Part shown: one piece after another, positions 6,482 through 13,157 of the stretch
Layout: every line of letters begins with the position of its first letter
How positions within the stretch are numbered: position 1 is the stretch's first letter
DNA from: Clostridiales bacterium UBA6981
GTDB taxonomy: Bacteria; Bacillota; Clostridia; Oscillospirales; Oscillospiraceae
Assembly: GCA_002450075.1 (NCBI GenBank)
Contig: DJYJ01000008.1
Coordinates: forward strand, 1 to 18,647
Reading direction: 5' to 3'
Length of the DNA stretch: 18,647 bases
The notes under the pieces: model-generated
What the model was told of the DNA's origin: nothing
What the model saw: the letters and a program-made list of their open reading frames with translations, nothing else
The model's database searches: none
Position numbers and translations under genes: made by a program

Positions 6482-6700
6482 TCACGGCACGGGGTCGTAG
6501 ATGTCATAGTCCTTCCCGTGAAAAGGATGACAGCGGCAGATGCGGCAAAAGGCCAGCCACCCTCCTTTGAGGGCGCCGTATTTTTCGATGGCCTCCACAG
6601 CATACTGCGAGCAGGTCGGGATAAAGCGGCAGCAGGGCGGGCGCGAGGGGGAGATGTGCTTCTGGTAAAACCGGATCATGGCAAGCATCAGACGTTTCAT
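6482..6700 (-). CDS. yidD: YidD membrane protein insertion efficiency factor
   Basis: This is a 72-residue protein with the YidD signature: an N-terminal amphipathic helix (MLAMIRFYQKHISP), then CCRFIPTCSQYA, a GGWLAFCRICRCHPF segment and a D-P-V-P C-terminus. YidD is a peripheral inner-membrane protein thought to assist YidC-dependent insertion. Its ATG at 6700 overlaps the rnpA stop as ATGA. Family identity is secure; the molecular role is less well defined in the literature. Confidence 0.95.
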   Translation of the reverse strand: MKRLMLAMIRFYQKHISPSRPPCCRFIPTCSQYAVEAIEKYGALKGGWLAFCRICRCHPFHGKDYDIYDPVP

Positions 6701-7044
6701 CTCTCCTCCTCCCGCATCAGACCGAGCGCGGCGCAGGCGTCGAGATAGGCGCGGTCGAGCTCGCGGTATTCGCTCCTGACCGCGCGCGAGCGCGCGACCA
6801 CGACGATGTCCCAGCCCGTCTTCATTGACGGTGCGTTGAGGCGCGCGATCTCGCGCAGACGGCGGCGGACACGGTTGCGCACGACGGCGCCGCCGAGCTT
6901 GGCCGACACGGTGTAGCCCATCCGGTTCACGCCGCGGCCGTTGCGGCGGCAGTAGACGACGAGATACCGGTTGGCGCTGGACTTGCCCTTGGCATACAGA
7001 CGCCGGAAATCGCTGTTCTTTTTCAACGTGCATCTGACATTCAT
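6697..7044 (-). CDS. rnpA: Ribonuclease P protein component
   Basis: This is a 115-residue basic protein, normal for RnpA. The RNR motif (VVRNRVRRRLREI, about 54-66) contacts the RNase P RNA and pre-tRNA leader. With the catalytic rnpB RNA (not in this window) it trims tRNA 5' ends. It follows rpmH, the near-universal arrangement, and overlaps yidD by 4 nt. A hairpin at 7078-7100 in the rpmH-rnpA gap may reduce its expression relative to L34. Confidence 0.95.
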   Translation of the reverse strand: MNVRCTLKKNSDFRRLYAKGKSSANRYLVVYCRRNGRGVNRMGYTVSAKLGGAVVRNRVRRRLREIARLNAPSMKTGWDIVVVARSRAVRSEYRELDRAYLDACAALGLMREEER

Positions 7045-7077
7045 GGCAATCCTCTGATGATTTTCTCGATAACGCCC

Positions 7078-7100
7078 AAAAGGGCGGATCTCTCCGCCCT
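7078..7100 (-). terminator. Hairpin between rpmH and rnpA, possible partial terminator
   Basis: An 8-bp perfect stem (AGGGCGGA / TCCGCCCT, loop of 4) is followed on the minus strand by only a few T before GGGCG. It is too weak for full termination but could cause attenuation or mark an mRNA processing site, adjusting abundant L34 against scarce RnpA. Confidence 0.45.
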
Positions 7101-7138
7101 AAAAAACTTTATCTTTCAGACCTGCTGTTCAAGGGGAA

Positions 7139-7273
7139 TCAGTAGCTGAGCTTTGCTCTGCCCTTCGCTCTTCTGCGGGCGAGGACCTTGCGGCCGTTGG
7201 CGGTCGCCATTCTCTTGCGGAAGCCGTGCTCTTTCTTGCGCTGCAGCTTCTTGGGCTGATAGGTACGAAGCAT
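7139..7273 (-). CDS. rpmH: 50S ribosomal protein L34
   Basis: This is a 44-residue, Arg/Lys-rich protein with the canonical L34 sequence (TYQPKKLQRKKEHGFRKRM). It binds 23S rRNA in the large subunit. The start at 7273 has GAAAGGAG 7 nt upstream; a longer in-frame opening reaches into the leader and is rejected. It is first of the rpmH-rnpA-yidD-yidC-jag operon and has a strong promoter at 7390-7419. Confidence 0.97.
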   Translation of the reverse strand: MLRTYQPKKLQRKKEHGFRKRMATANGRKVLARRRAKGRAKLSY

Positions 7274-7353
7274 GTTTTTTCTCCTTTCAGGTATGATACT
7301 CAACATTCCTCTCCCCGGAGGGGGAGGAAAGTAGTTGACAAATTCCGGCGGGT

Positions 7354-7387
7354 AAAAACCCACCCGGCGGCAGGGGCCGCCGAGTGG
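7354..7387 (-). terminator. thiT terminator overlapping the rpmH transcription start
   Basis: The stem CCAC + CGGCGGC / GCCGCCG + GTGG (one mismatch, loop of 4) is followed by TTTTT on the minus strand. It lies 58 nt after the thiT stop. The rpmH start predicted at about 7383 falls inside the 5' arm, so full pairing exists only in transcripts reading through from thiT. rpmH's own transcript keeps a shorter 7-bp stem at its extreme 5' end. Confidence 0.65.
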
Positions 7388-7389
7388 TC

Positions 7390-7419
7390 ATTATACCTTA
7401 TAAAATTACAATCTGTCAA
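7390..7419 (-). promoter_or_regulatory. rpmH operon promoter
   Basis: On the minus strand a perfect TTGACA (7419-7414) and a perfect TATAAT (7395-7390) are separated by 18 nt. The start would be near 7383 with a leader of about 110 nt. The leader contains a second GC-rich hairpin at about 7306-7329. Such a consensus promoter fits a ribosomal protein operon. Confidence 0.85.
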
Positions 7420-7444
7420 CAAAAATTTATGTCGACCGCTGTGA

Positions 7445-8008
7445 TCAGGCGCGTTTGATGTCCTCGCCGCGCAGATATTTGCCCATCGGCTTCCACAGCA
7501 GCGCGCCGATGACCAGGCAGAGAATCATATCGACGAGCATATAGCTGCCGTTGTACAGGAAGGAATAGAACCACGGCGTGGTCATCGTCATGCCGAAGAA
7601 GGTGTCGGGCATATATTCGCCCCAGACCCACACGCCGACGAGATAGTGGACCAGAAAGCGGGCCAGGCTGCCAACGACCGTGCCGGTGAAGAAGCCCTTT
7701 TCCTGCTTGTGGAAGAGTCCCGCAAGGCCAAGCACGCTGAAAGCCACGATATAGTCGCCCAGCATCGACTGCCAGCCCCAGGCATAGGCGCCGTCGAGCA
7801 GGAGCTGCAGCACGCTGTAAGCAAAGCTGGCAAGCATGCCGGGGCCGAAGCCCCAGCGGGCGCAGTAGACAAAGATTGGCAGCATGGCCACGGTGATCGA
7901 GCCGCCCTGCGGCAGCTCAAAGAGCTTGAGGTAGCTCAGCACCTGGGCGAGAGCCACCATGACCGCGCCCTCGGTCAGCGCGCGGAGCGTCAGATTGGAT
8001 TTTTTCAT
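7445..8008 (-). CDS. thiT: ThiT thiamine transporter S-component (ECF type)
   Basis: This is a 187-residue integral membrane protein with about six hydrophobic segments. ThiT substrate-site signatures are visible: ELPQGGS (31-37), LPIF (43-46) and SMLGDYIVAF (81-90). The S-component captures thiamine and works with the shared EcfA-A'-T module encoded elsewhere. The start at 8008 is chosen because it follows a Gly/Ala-poor AAGGAGG-like site at about 8020. An upstream in-frame ATG falls in the riboswitch terminator region and would give a non-ThiT N-terminus. The TPP riboswitch directly upstream independently supports thiamine as ligand. Confidence 0.92.
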   Translation of the reverse strand: MKKSNLTLRALTEGAVMVALAQVLSYLKLFELPQGGSITVAMLPIFVYCARWGFGPGMLASFAYSVLQLLLDGAYAWGWQSMLGDYIVAFSVLGLAGLFHKQEKGFFTGTVVGSLARFLVHYLVGVWVWGEYMPDTFFGMTMTTPWFYSFLYNGSYMLVDMILCLVIGALLWKPMGKYLRGEDIKRA

Positions 8009-8047
8009 GTTTGTTTTCCTCCTTGTTTTTTGGGGAGGCAGGAATGC

Positions 8048-8079
8048 AAAAAGGCAGATCCACAAAACGTGAACCTGCC
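8048..8079 (-). terminator. Expression-platform terminator of the TPP riboswitch
   Basis: An 11-bp stem with two G-T wobbles (GGCAGGTTCAC / GTGGATCTGCC, loop of 5) is followed by TTTTT on the minus strand. It lies between the aptamer and thiT. In the family's usual logic, TPP binding favours this terminator and shuts thiT off. Confidence 0.8.
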
Positions 8080-8089
8080 GATCGTGCAT

Positions 8090-8180
8090 CGTGCTTCCTA
8101 CGCCGGCATTATCCGGATCAGGTTCGAGGGTTTCCGGGGTCGTGTCCCCTTCTCTCAGCCGGGCATACCCAGCTCCCCTT
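8090..8180 (-). promoter_or_regulatory. TPP riboswitch (THI element) controlling thiT
   Basis: The minus strand carries the two conserved blocks of the TPP aptamer: GGCTGAGAG near 8160-8151, and CCTGATCCGGATAATGCC followed by GGCGTAGGAAG between about 8122 and 8093. They are separated by the variable P3-side hairpin. The aptamer starts about 10 nt after the -10 box, is followed by a terminator and then thiT. It senses thiamine pyrophosphate and makes uptake respond to need. Confidence 0.95.
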
Positions 8181-8190
8181 TTCGATTGTG

Positions 8191-8219
8191 ATTATAGTCT
8201 TCCGCCGGGGAAAAGTCAA
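8191..8219 (-). promoter_or_regulatory. Promoter of the TPP riboswitch-thiT transcript
   Basis: TTGACT (8219-8214) and TATAAT (8196-8191) on the minus strand are spaced by 17 nt. The -35 hexamer overlaps the stop codon of the upstream DUF559 gene (8218-8216), so that gene's end and the thiT promoter share bases. Confidence 0.82.
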
Positions 8220-8593
8220 GACCTTGCTTCCGTCAGGCTCATCCTGCGTTTGACGTGCAGATCGATATACTCGCACGCTCCCCGGAAGTTGCACATAAGC
8301 TCGTTGTTCGGGATCCGGATCACTGTGATTCCGAAGCCTTCCAAATATTTTGTACGCTCTCTGTCCCGTTCAGCCACTGCCGGCTCATAATGCTGGGATC
8401 CGTCCACTTCAACCGCGAGCTTTGCCTGCGCACAGTAGAAGTCCAGAATATATCTGCCCACGATCTTCTGCCGCACGAATTTTCGCGGATACTCGCGGAG
8501 ATAGTCAAACCAAAGGCGCCGCTCTTCCTTTGTCATATTTTTGCGGAGCTGCCTTGCCAGCGGGACTAATTTGCCGTTGCTTTTTCTCTCCAT
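8216..8593 (-). CDS. DUF559-domain, PD-(D/E)xK nuclease-like small protein
   Basis: This is a 125-residue protein matching the DUF559 (Vsr-like endonuclease fold) pattern. An N-terminal basic helix (ARQLRKNMTKEERRLW) is followed by the core RQKIVGRYILDFYC, AVEVDGSQH and a C-terminal VIRIPN strand. The D...E-x-D arrangement is the expected metal-binding site. The ATG at 8593 is preceded by GAGGGG, which is part of the adjacent palindromic repeat; a GTG six codons upstream would start inside that repeat. The biological role of this family is unknown, and mobile-element or DNA-repair links are only suggested. It probably has no link to thiT. Confidence 0.85.
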   Translation of the reverse strand: MERKSNGKLVPLARQLRKNMTKEERRLWFDYLREYPRKFVRQKIVGRYILDFYCAQAKLAVEVDGSQHYEPAVAERDRERTKYLEGFGITVIRIPNNELMCNFRGACEYIDLHVKRRMSLTEARS

Positions 8594-8600
8594 CTTTCCA

Positions 8601-8650
8601 AATCCCCTCACCCGCTACGCGGGAGCTCCCCTTGCTTCAAGGGGAGCCTT
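8601..8650 (+). repeat. Palindromic intergenic repeat, unit 1
   Basis: It starts AATCCCCTC, then a small hairpin CCCGC/GCGGG (8611-8623) and a 10-bp perfect hairpin GCTCCCCTTG / CAAGGGGAGC (8625-8647). It is the same family as unit 2, in opposite orientation. From general familiarity, repeats of this form are frequent between genes in gut Firmicutes. It supplies the ribosome binding site of the DUF559 gene. Confidence 0.75.
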
Positions 8651-8663
8651 CTTTCTCTTTACC

Positions 8664-8717
8664 CACGCCTCCCCTGTGCAAGGGGAGGTGGCTGCGCAGC
8701 AGCCGGAGGGGTTGTTG
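8664..8717 (-). repeat. Palindromic intergenic repeat, unit 2 (inverted relative to unit 1)
   Basis: Read on the minus strand it begins AACCCCTCCGG, then GGCTGCTGCGCAGCC, then an 8-bp hairpin CCTCCCCT / AGGGGAGG. The order of elements matches unit 1, so the two form a head-to-head pair spaced by about 13 nt. It lies directly downstream of the CobW/YcgQ-like gene, and no T-run marks it as a terminator. Confidence 0.72.
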
Positions 8718-8720
8718 AAA

Positions 8721-9674
8721 TCAGTAAAACGTCGCGACGGCCTGTTCGGGCGCCTCGCAGGGCTCGTGGGACAGATAGGTCAGCACCGGTCCCTTCTTGC
8801 CGTAGGCGCGCGAGAACTTGAAATGGATCTCAGCGGTGAGCGTCATCCAGCTGTCGTCGACGATGTCGGAGACGTCGTCCTTCTGGCAGACGAGCCCGGC
8901 GAACTGGATATCCTCGACGCAGCAGGTCATGACGTGACGTCCCACGACGAAGGTGTGCGGCGGCAGCTTTTTGCGCTGCAGCGCGCGGCAGCGGAAGCGA
9001 ACGGTCTTGCCCTCGTACTTCTTCGGCTCCTCGGACATGTCGCGGTACCAGACGGCGAAATCGTCGTCGCCGATCTCCACGACGGGCGCTTCCAGATCAA
9101 AGGGCAGCGGGTCCTGGATGTCGTCATACTCCACCTTGCCGCCCGCGTACTCATAGGCGATGTCGCTCCGGCGCGAGGCGCCGCGGACGATCTTGTGAAA
9201 GGCCATCTTGTCCATGTCGGGGCGGAAGCGGTTGAACACGACGAGCTCACAGCTTTTGAGCTTGTCGTAGACCAGCTGGCGCATGTTGGCGTTGTAGCTC
9301 AGGAAGGTCGTCGCGTCGGCGAACAGGAACTCCTGATAGACCATCCAGCCCTCCGGCATCGCGCTGTAGAGAAGGTCGAGCAGCCACATGCCGTTGTATT
9401 CGATGACGACGCGCTCGGCGCCGGTCTGGATGAGCATGCGGGAGAGGTTCTCCACGGTCATCTCCTCCGGGCTCGTGAGCGTGCGGATCATCACGCTGCG
9501 GTCGGCAAACTGGTCGGGCTCGTATTCCTCCTCGCCCTCCTCGCAGACGAGCAGCAGCGTGCGCTCGCCGTTGCAGAAGCGCTTGTCCTCCAGCGTTTCC
9601 TGGATAAATTTCGTTTTGCCCGCCTCCAGGAAGCCGGTGAACAGATAGACGGGTACTTCTCTTTGATTATTCAA
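8721..9674 (-). CDS. CobW-like P-loop GTPase with a YcgQ-like (TIGR03943) C-terminal domain
   Basis: This is a 317-residue protein. The N-terminal P-loop domain has GFLEAGKT (14-21) in place of the family's GFLGAGKT. The CxCC metal motif of CobW proteins is missing, and the NKxD base-recognition motif is replaced by NRFR. The C-terminal part (about 219-317) resembles the soluble end of YcgQ/TIGR03943 proteins: a VVGRHVMTCC segment (His247, Cys251-252) and a final PEQAVATFY. YcgQ/YcgR genes are often linked to CobW and metal homeostasis in Firmicutes. The start is a TTG (9674, or 9680) inside the end of the preceding CobW gene, with AAGGAG upstream. It probably works with that partner; a direct role is inferred. 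Confidence 0.72.
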   Translation of the reverse strand: MNNQREVPVYLFTGFLEAGKTKFIQETLEDKRFCNGERTLLLVCEEGEEEYEPDQFADRSVMIRTLTSPEEMTVENLSRMLIQTGAERVVIEYNGMWLLDLLYSAMPEGWMVYQEFLFADATTFLSYNANMRQLVYDKLKSCELVVFNRFRPDMDKMAFHKIVRGASRRSDIAYEYAGGKVEYDDIQDPLPFDLEAPVVEIGDDDFAVWYRDMSEEPKKYEGKTVRFRCRALQRKKLPPHTFVVGRHVMTCCVEDIQFAGLVCQKDDVSDIVDDSWMTLTAEIHFKFSRAYGKKGPVLTYLSHEPCEAPEQAVATFY

Positions 9675-10785
9675 GCCCAAACAGCTCCTTCAAGGCGTCT
9701 TCGTTCATCTTCGAGCCGATCACGCAGAAGCGGCCGGTCACGGCGGCGCCGCCGCGGCGGACGTCGATCTCGCCGGGAACATAGTCGAAATAGATCCACT
9801 CGCCGTCCGTGGCGTCGACGATGCCCTTTGCGCGCAGGATCATGCCGTAGGTCTCGTTGTCGTCGAGCTTTGCGAGGATCGCGCGGATCTCCTCCTCGGA
9901 GAACTTGCGCGCCGTCTCGCGGCCCCAGGACGTGAAGACCTCGTCGGCGTGGTGGTGATGATGGTGATGCTCGTGGCCGTCCTCATCGTGATCGTGATGG
10001 TGGTGGCACTCGCACGCGGGGTCGTCGCACTCGTCCTCATCATGATCGTGATGGTGATGATGATGGTGCTCGTGCTCCTCGTCCTCATCGTGATCGTGGT
10101 GATGGTGGCACGCGCACTCCGGGTCGTCGCACTCGTCCTCGTCATGGTCGTGGTGATGATGGTGCTCGTGACGGAGCTTTTCCATCTCCTCGTGGAGCGC
10201 GTCGTGCTCCATCGCCTCGCGGATCTGCGCGCCGGAGAGCTTGTCCCAGGGCGTGGTGATTAGCTTGGCGTTGGGATTGAGCCCTTTGAGCAGCTCGGAC
10301 GCCGCGACGACCTTTTCGTCCGAGGCGGTGTCGGTACGGCTCATGACGATGAGGTCGGCGTTCGCGACCTGGTCGTTGAAGAACTCGCCGAAGTTGCGCA
10401 TATACATCTTGGCCTTGCCGGCGTCCACAACGGTGGTGCGGGTGCCGATCACGGCGCCCTCCACGCGCTCGACGGCGCGCGCGACGTCGCTGAGCTTGCC
10501 GACGCCCGAGGGCTCGATCAGGATGCGGTCGGGCGCAAAGTCGTCCATGACCTTTTTCAGCGCCTTGGTGAAGTCGCCCACGAGCGTGCAGCAGATGCAG
10601 CCGGAGTTCATCTCGGTGATCTCAACGCCCGCGTCCTTCAGAAAGCCGCCGTCGATGGCGATCTCTCCGAATTCATTTTCGATCAGCACCAGCTTTTCGC
10701 CCGCATAGGCCTCCGCGATCAGCTTGCGGATCAGCGTGGTCTTGCCCGCGCCGAGGAAGCCGGAGAAGATATCAATGGTTGTCAT
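9667..10785 (-). CDS. CobW/COG0523 GTPase metallochaperone with His/Cys-rich insert
   Basis: This is a 372-residue G3E GTPase of the COG0523 group. Walker A is GFLGAGKT (9-16), the metal-transfer motif is C63-I-C-C66 and the ESSGx-like EPSG lies at 91-94. The NKxD position reads SRTD (149-152). A His/Asp/Cys insert (206-282) precedes the CobW C-terminal domain (about 283-370). Such proteins use GTP hydrolysis to deliver metal, most often zinc, to client enzymes. The start at 10785 has AGGAGG 10 nt upstream; an ATG 11 codons earlier would place that site inside the gene and is rejected. It overlaps the next gene by 8-14 nt. No clear Zur-type operator is visible, so zinc is inferred, not shown. 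Confidence 0.88.
   Translation of the reverse strand: MTTIDIFSGFLGAGKTTLIRKLIAEAYAGEKLVLIENEFGEIAIDGGFLKDAGVEITEMNSGCICCTLVGDFTKALKKVMDDFAPDRILIEPSGVGKLSDVARAVERVEGAVIGTRTTVVDAGKAKMYMRNFGEFFNDQVANADLIVMSRTDTASDEKVVAASELLKGLNPNAKLITTPWDKLSGAQIREAMEHDALHEEMEKLRHEHHHHHDHDEDECDDPECACHHHHDHDEDEEHEHHHHHHHDHDEDECDDPACECHHHHDHDEDGHEHHHHHHHADEVFTSWGRETARKFSEEEIRAILAKLDDNETYGMILRAKGIVDATDGEWIYFDYVPGEIDVRRGGAAVTGRFCVIGSKMNEDALKELFGLE
9940..10170 (-). repeat. 34-codon tandem repeat encoding the His/Cys metal-binding insert
   Basis: Two near-identical units of 102 nt (for example GGGTCGTCGC recurs at 10019 and 10121) and a partial third encode H-runs, DHDEDECDDP, and C-A-C or C-E-C followed by HHHHDHDED. 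The insert has roughly 36 His and 6 Cys, suited to buffering several Zn or Ni ions. Tandem identity at DNA level means copy number could vary between strains. Confidence 0.85.
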
Positions 10786-10824
10786 TATAAAAATGCCTCC
10801 TGTGCTTTTTATTTCCAAAAGGTA

Positions 10825-10853
10825 ATTATATCATGCTTTTTTCTTTCAAACAA
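10825..10853 (-). promoter_or_regulatory. Promoter of the CobW gene pair
   Basis: TTGTTT (10853-10848) and TATAAT (10830-10825) on the minus strand are 17 nt apart; the start would be near 10818. I looked for a Zur-like palindrome around it and found none that is convincing. Confidence 0.65.
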
Positions 10854-10882
10854 GTATAAAGCGTGAACAAAACAGAGCTTTC

Positions 10883-10914
10883 AAAAGGAAACCCTCCCGC
10901 CGGAGGCGGGAGGG
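10883..10914 (-). terminator. Intrinsic terminator downstream of metG
   Basis: A perfect 10-bp GC-rich stem (CCCTCCCGCC / GGCGGGAGGG, loop of 3) is followed on the minus strand by TTTCCTTTT. It lies about 250 nt past the metG stop, so repeat copy B would be part of the metG 3' untranslated RNA. Between it and the repeat (10915-10965) I see nothing. Confidence 0.75.
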
Positions 10915-10965
10915 TAATTGCCGTTCGCTAAAGGTAAACGAGCATGGATGCGGCAAGAGCAGCTC

Positions 10966-11126
10966 GCGAGAAAATTTCTGTCCTGGTGAAGGCGTTTTTT
11001 TGCAGGCATACTTAAGTGAGCGTCCAAATCTGCGATTTGGCTAACGCGATCTTATACATGCGAACGAAGTGAGTCGTATTGTGTATGTCAAGAAAAAATG
11101 ACAAAAGCAGGGCGGAAATTATCCGC
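10966..11126. repeat. Interspersed intergenic repeat, copy B
   Basis: This copy is gaplessly alignable to 3100-3260. It retains the long hairpin at 11013-11054 with loop TGC in place of TTT, and the second stem as ACGA/TCGT (11064-11077) where copy A has GCGA/TCGC. The 3' end GGCG...ATCCGC is also shared. It lies 39 nt after the metG stop, between metG and its terminator, and fills most of the gene-free 10786-11164 stretch. Confidence 0.75.
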
Positions 11127-11164
11127 GAGATGCCAAAGGCGTATCCGTGATCGTTTGCCTAAAA

Positions 11165-13117
11165 TCAGCAGAGCTGGGCGCCGGCCGGGACGGAATCGTC
11201 CAGGATCATCAGGTGCAGCTCCTCCTTGCCGTCGACTTCCTTGACGGCGGAGAGCAGCATGCCGTTGGACTCCTGCCCCATCATCTTGCGCGGCGGCAGG
11301 TTGAGGATCGCGACGACCGTCTTGCCCACGAGCTGCTCCGGCTCATAGAACTTGTGGATGCCGGAGAGGATCTGGCGCGGCTTGCCGCTGCCGTCGTCGA
11401 GCGTGAACTTCAAAAGCTTTTCGCTCTTCTTCACGGCCTCGCAGGAAAGCACCTTGCAAACGCGCATGTCGCATTTGGCAAACTCGTCGATCGTAACGTC
11501 GGGCAGCACAGGCTTGGAAGCCGGCGCCTTGGAGGCGCGGCTGATCTCCTCCAGCTCGGCCATCGTCTTGTCCATGTCGAGGCGCGGGAAGAGCGTCTCG
11601 CCCTTGTGGACGCGGATCTCGCCGGTGAGCGCGCCATAGACGGCGTCGTCCCAGCTGCGGCAGTTCTGTGCGCCGATCTGCCCGAAGGCCTTGTCGCAGC
11701 TCTCGGGGATAAAGGGCGTGAGACAGATCAGGCACACACGCAGCGCCTCGACGAGGTTGTACATGACCTCAGCCAGGCGGGGCTTGTTCGCCTCGTCCTT
11801 CCCCAGGATCCAGGGAGCCGTCTCGTCGATGTACTTGTTGGCGCGCTGGATGCAGCGGAACACCTCTTCAAGCGCCACATGCGGCTGATAGATATCCATC
11901 TGCCTGGCATAGCGCTCCGGCAGGGCACGGATCATGCCCTTGAGCTCCTCGTCCATCTCCTCGGCCCTGCGCTCGGCGGGCAGGACGCCGTCGAAGTACT
12001 TCTCGATCATCGCCGTCGTGCGGGAGACCAGGTTGCCCAGGTCGTTGGCGAGGTCGGTGTTGATCGTGGAGATCAGAAGCTCGTTGGAGAACGCGCCGTC
12101 AGAGCCGAAGGGGAAGGTGCGCAGCAGGAAGAAGCGCAGCGCGTCCACGCCAAACTTCTCCGCGAGGATGTAGGGATCGATGACGTTGGTGGAGTTGTTG
12201 GCCTTGGATTTGGAAACCTTGCCGCCGTCGATGATCAGCCAGCCGTGGCCGTAGACCTTCTTCGGCAGGGGCAGGCCCACGCTCATGAGCATGGCGGGCC
12301 AGATGATCGAATGGAAGCGGACGATCTCCTTGCCCACGACGTGCACGTCGGCCGGCCAGTATTTGTCGAAATCATCATAGCGGTCGTTGTACAGGCCCAG
12401 CGCCGTGCAGTAGTTGAACAGCGCGTCGACCCATACATACACCACATGACCCGGATCAAAGTCCACCGGGATGCCCCAGGTGAAGCTGGTGCGCGAGACG
12501 CACAGGTCCTCAAGACCCGGCTTGATGAAGTTGTTGATCATCTCGTTGACGCGGCTTGCCGGCTCGAGGAAGGTGCCGCTCTCCAGCAGCTCCTGCACGG
12601 GCTTGGCGTATTTCGAGAGACGGAAGAAGTAGGCCTCCTCCTCGGCGTCCTGGACGGGGCGGCCGCAGTCGGGGCACTTGCCGTCGACGAGCTGGGTCTC
12701 GGTCCAGAAGCTCTCGCAGTCCTTGCAGTATTTGCCGCTGTACTTGCCCTTGTAGATGTCGCCGTTGTCGTACATCTTGCGGAACACGCGCTGGATGGCC
12801 TGGACGTGATAATCGTCGGTCGTGCGGATGAAGCGGTCGTTGGAGATGTTCATCAGCTTCCACAGGTCAAGGATGCCCTTCTCGCCGGTGACGATCCGGT
12901 CGACGAATTCCTGGGGCGTGACGCCCGCAGCCTTGGCCTTGGCCTCGATCTTCTGGCCGTGCTCGTCGGTGCCCGTCAGGAACATGACGTCATAGCCGCG
13001 CAGGCGCTTGTAGCGGGCGATCGTGTCGGTCGCCACGGTGCAGTAGGCGTGGCCGATGTGCAGCTTGTCCGAGGGGTAGTAGATCGGGGTCGTGATATAA
13101 AAGGTTTTCTTGTCCAT
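11165..13117 (-). CDS. metG: Methionyl-tRNA synthetase
   Basis: This is a 650-residue class I synthetase that charges tRNA-Met, including the initiator. Signatures are HIGH as HIGH-type H20-I-G-H23, the KMSKS loop as K300-VSKS, and a Cys4 zinc knuckle (Cys131, 134, 148, 151). An anticodon-binding helical domain follows, then a C-terminal Trbp111-like tRNA-binding domain (about 545-650, starting VTIDEFAKCDMRV). The start at 13117 has AGGAGA 9 nt upstream; an earlier ATG seven codons before is rejected. It lies 40 nt after the VanW-domain gene and is probably the last gene of the htpG-hemW-vanW-metG transcript. Confidence 0.97.
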   Translation of the reverse strand: MDKKTFYITTPIYYPSDKLHIGHAYCTVATDTIARYKRLRGYDVMFLTGTDEHGQKIEAKAKAAGVTPQEFVDRIVTGEKGILDLWKLMNISNDRFIRTTDDYHVQAIQRVFRKMYDNGDIYKGKYSGKYCKDCESFWTETQLVDGKCPDCGRPVQDAEEEAYFFRLSKYAKPVQELLESGTFLEPASRVNEMINNFIKPGLEDLCVSRTSFTWGIPVDFDPGHVVYVWVDALFNYCTALGLYNDRYDDFDKYWPADVHVVGKEIVRFHSIIWPAMLMSVGLPLPKKVYGHGWLIIDGGKVSKSKANNSTNVIDPYILAEKFGVDALRFFLLRTFPFGSDGAFSNELLISTINTDLANDLGNLVSRTTAMIEKYFDGVLPAERRAEEMDEELKGMIRALPERYARQMDIYQPHVALEEVFRCIQRANKYIDETAPWILGKDEANKPRLAEVMYNLVEALRVCLICLTPFIPESCDKAFGQIGAQNCRSWDDAVYGALTGEIRVHKGETLFPRLDMDKTMAELEEISRASKAPASKPVLPDVTIDEFAKCDMRVCKVLSCEAVKKSEKLLKFTLDDGSGKPRQILSGIHKFYEPEQLVGKTVVAILNLPPRKMMGQESNGMLLSAVKEVDGKEELHLMILDDSVPAGAQLC

Positions 13118-13157
13118 GTCTCTTCTCTCCTGTATCAATCGTGAATCGCGTTATGCT

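Noticed and set aside
8601..8717. CRISPR array
   Set aside because: There are only two units, in opposite orientation, each internally palindromic and without regular spacers.
9949..10263. Plus-strand hydrophobic Val/Met-rich frame that resembles a membrane protein
   Set aside because: It is the complement of His/Asp codon runs (GTG, ATC, GTC) in the CobW insert, so the hydrophobicity is an artefact.
10786..10870. Zur operator upstream of the CobW genes
   Set aside because: AT-rich sequence is present, but no palindrome of the TAAT-type consensus with adequate arms could be identified.
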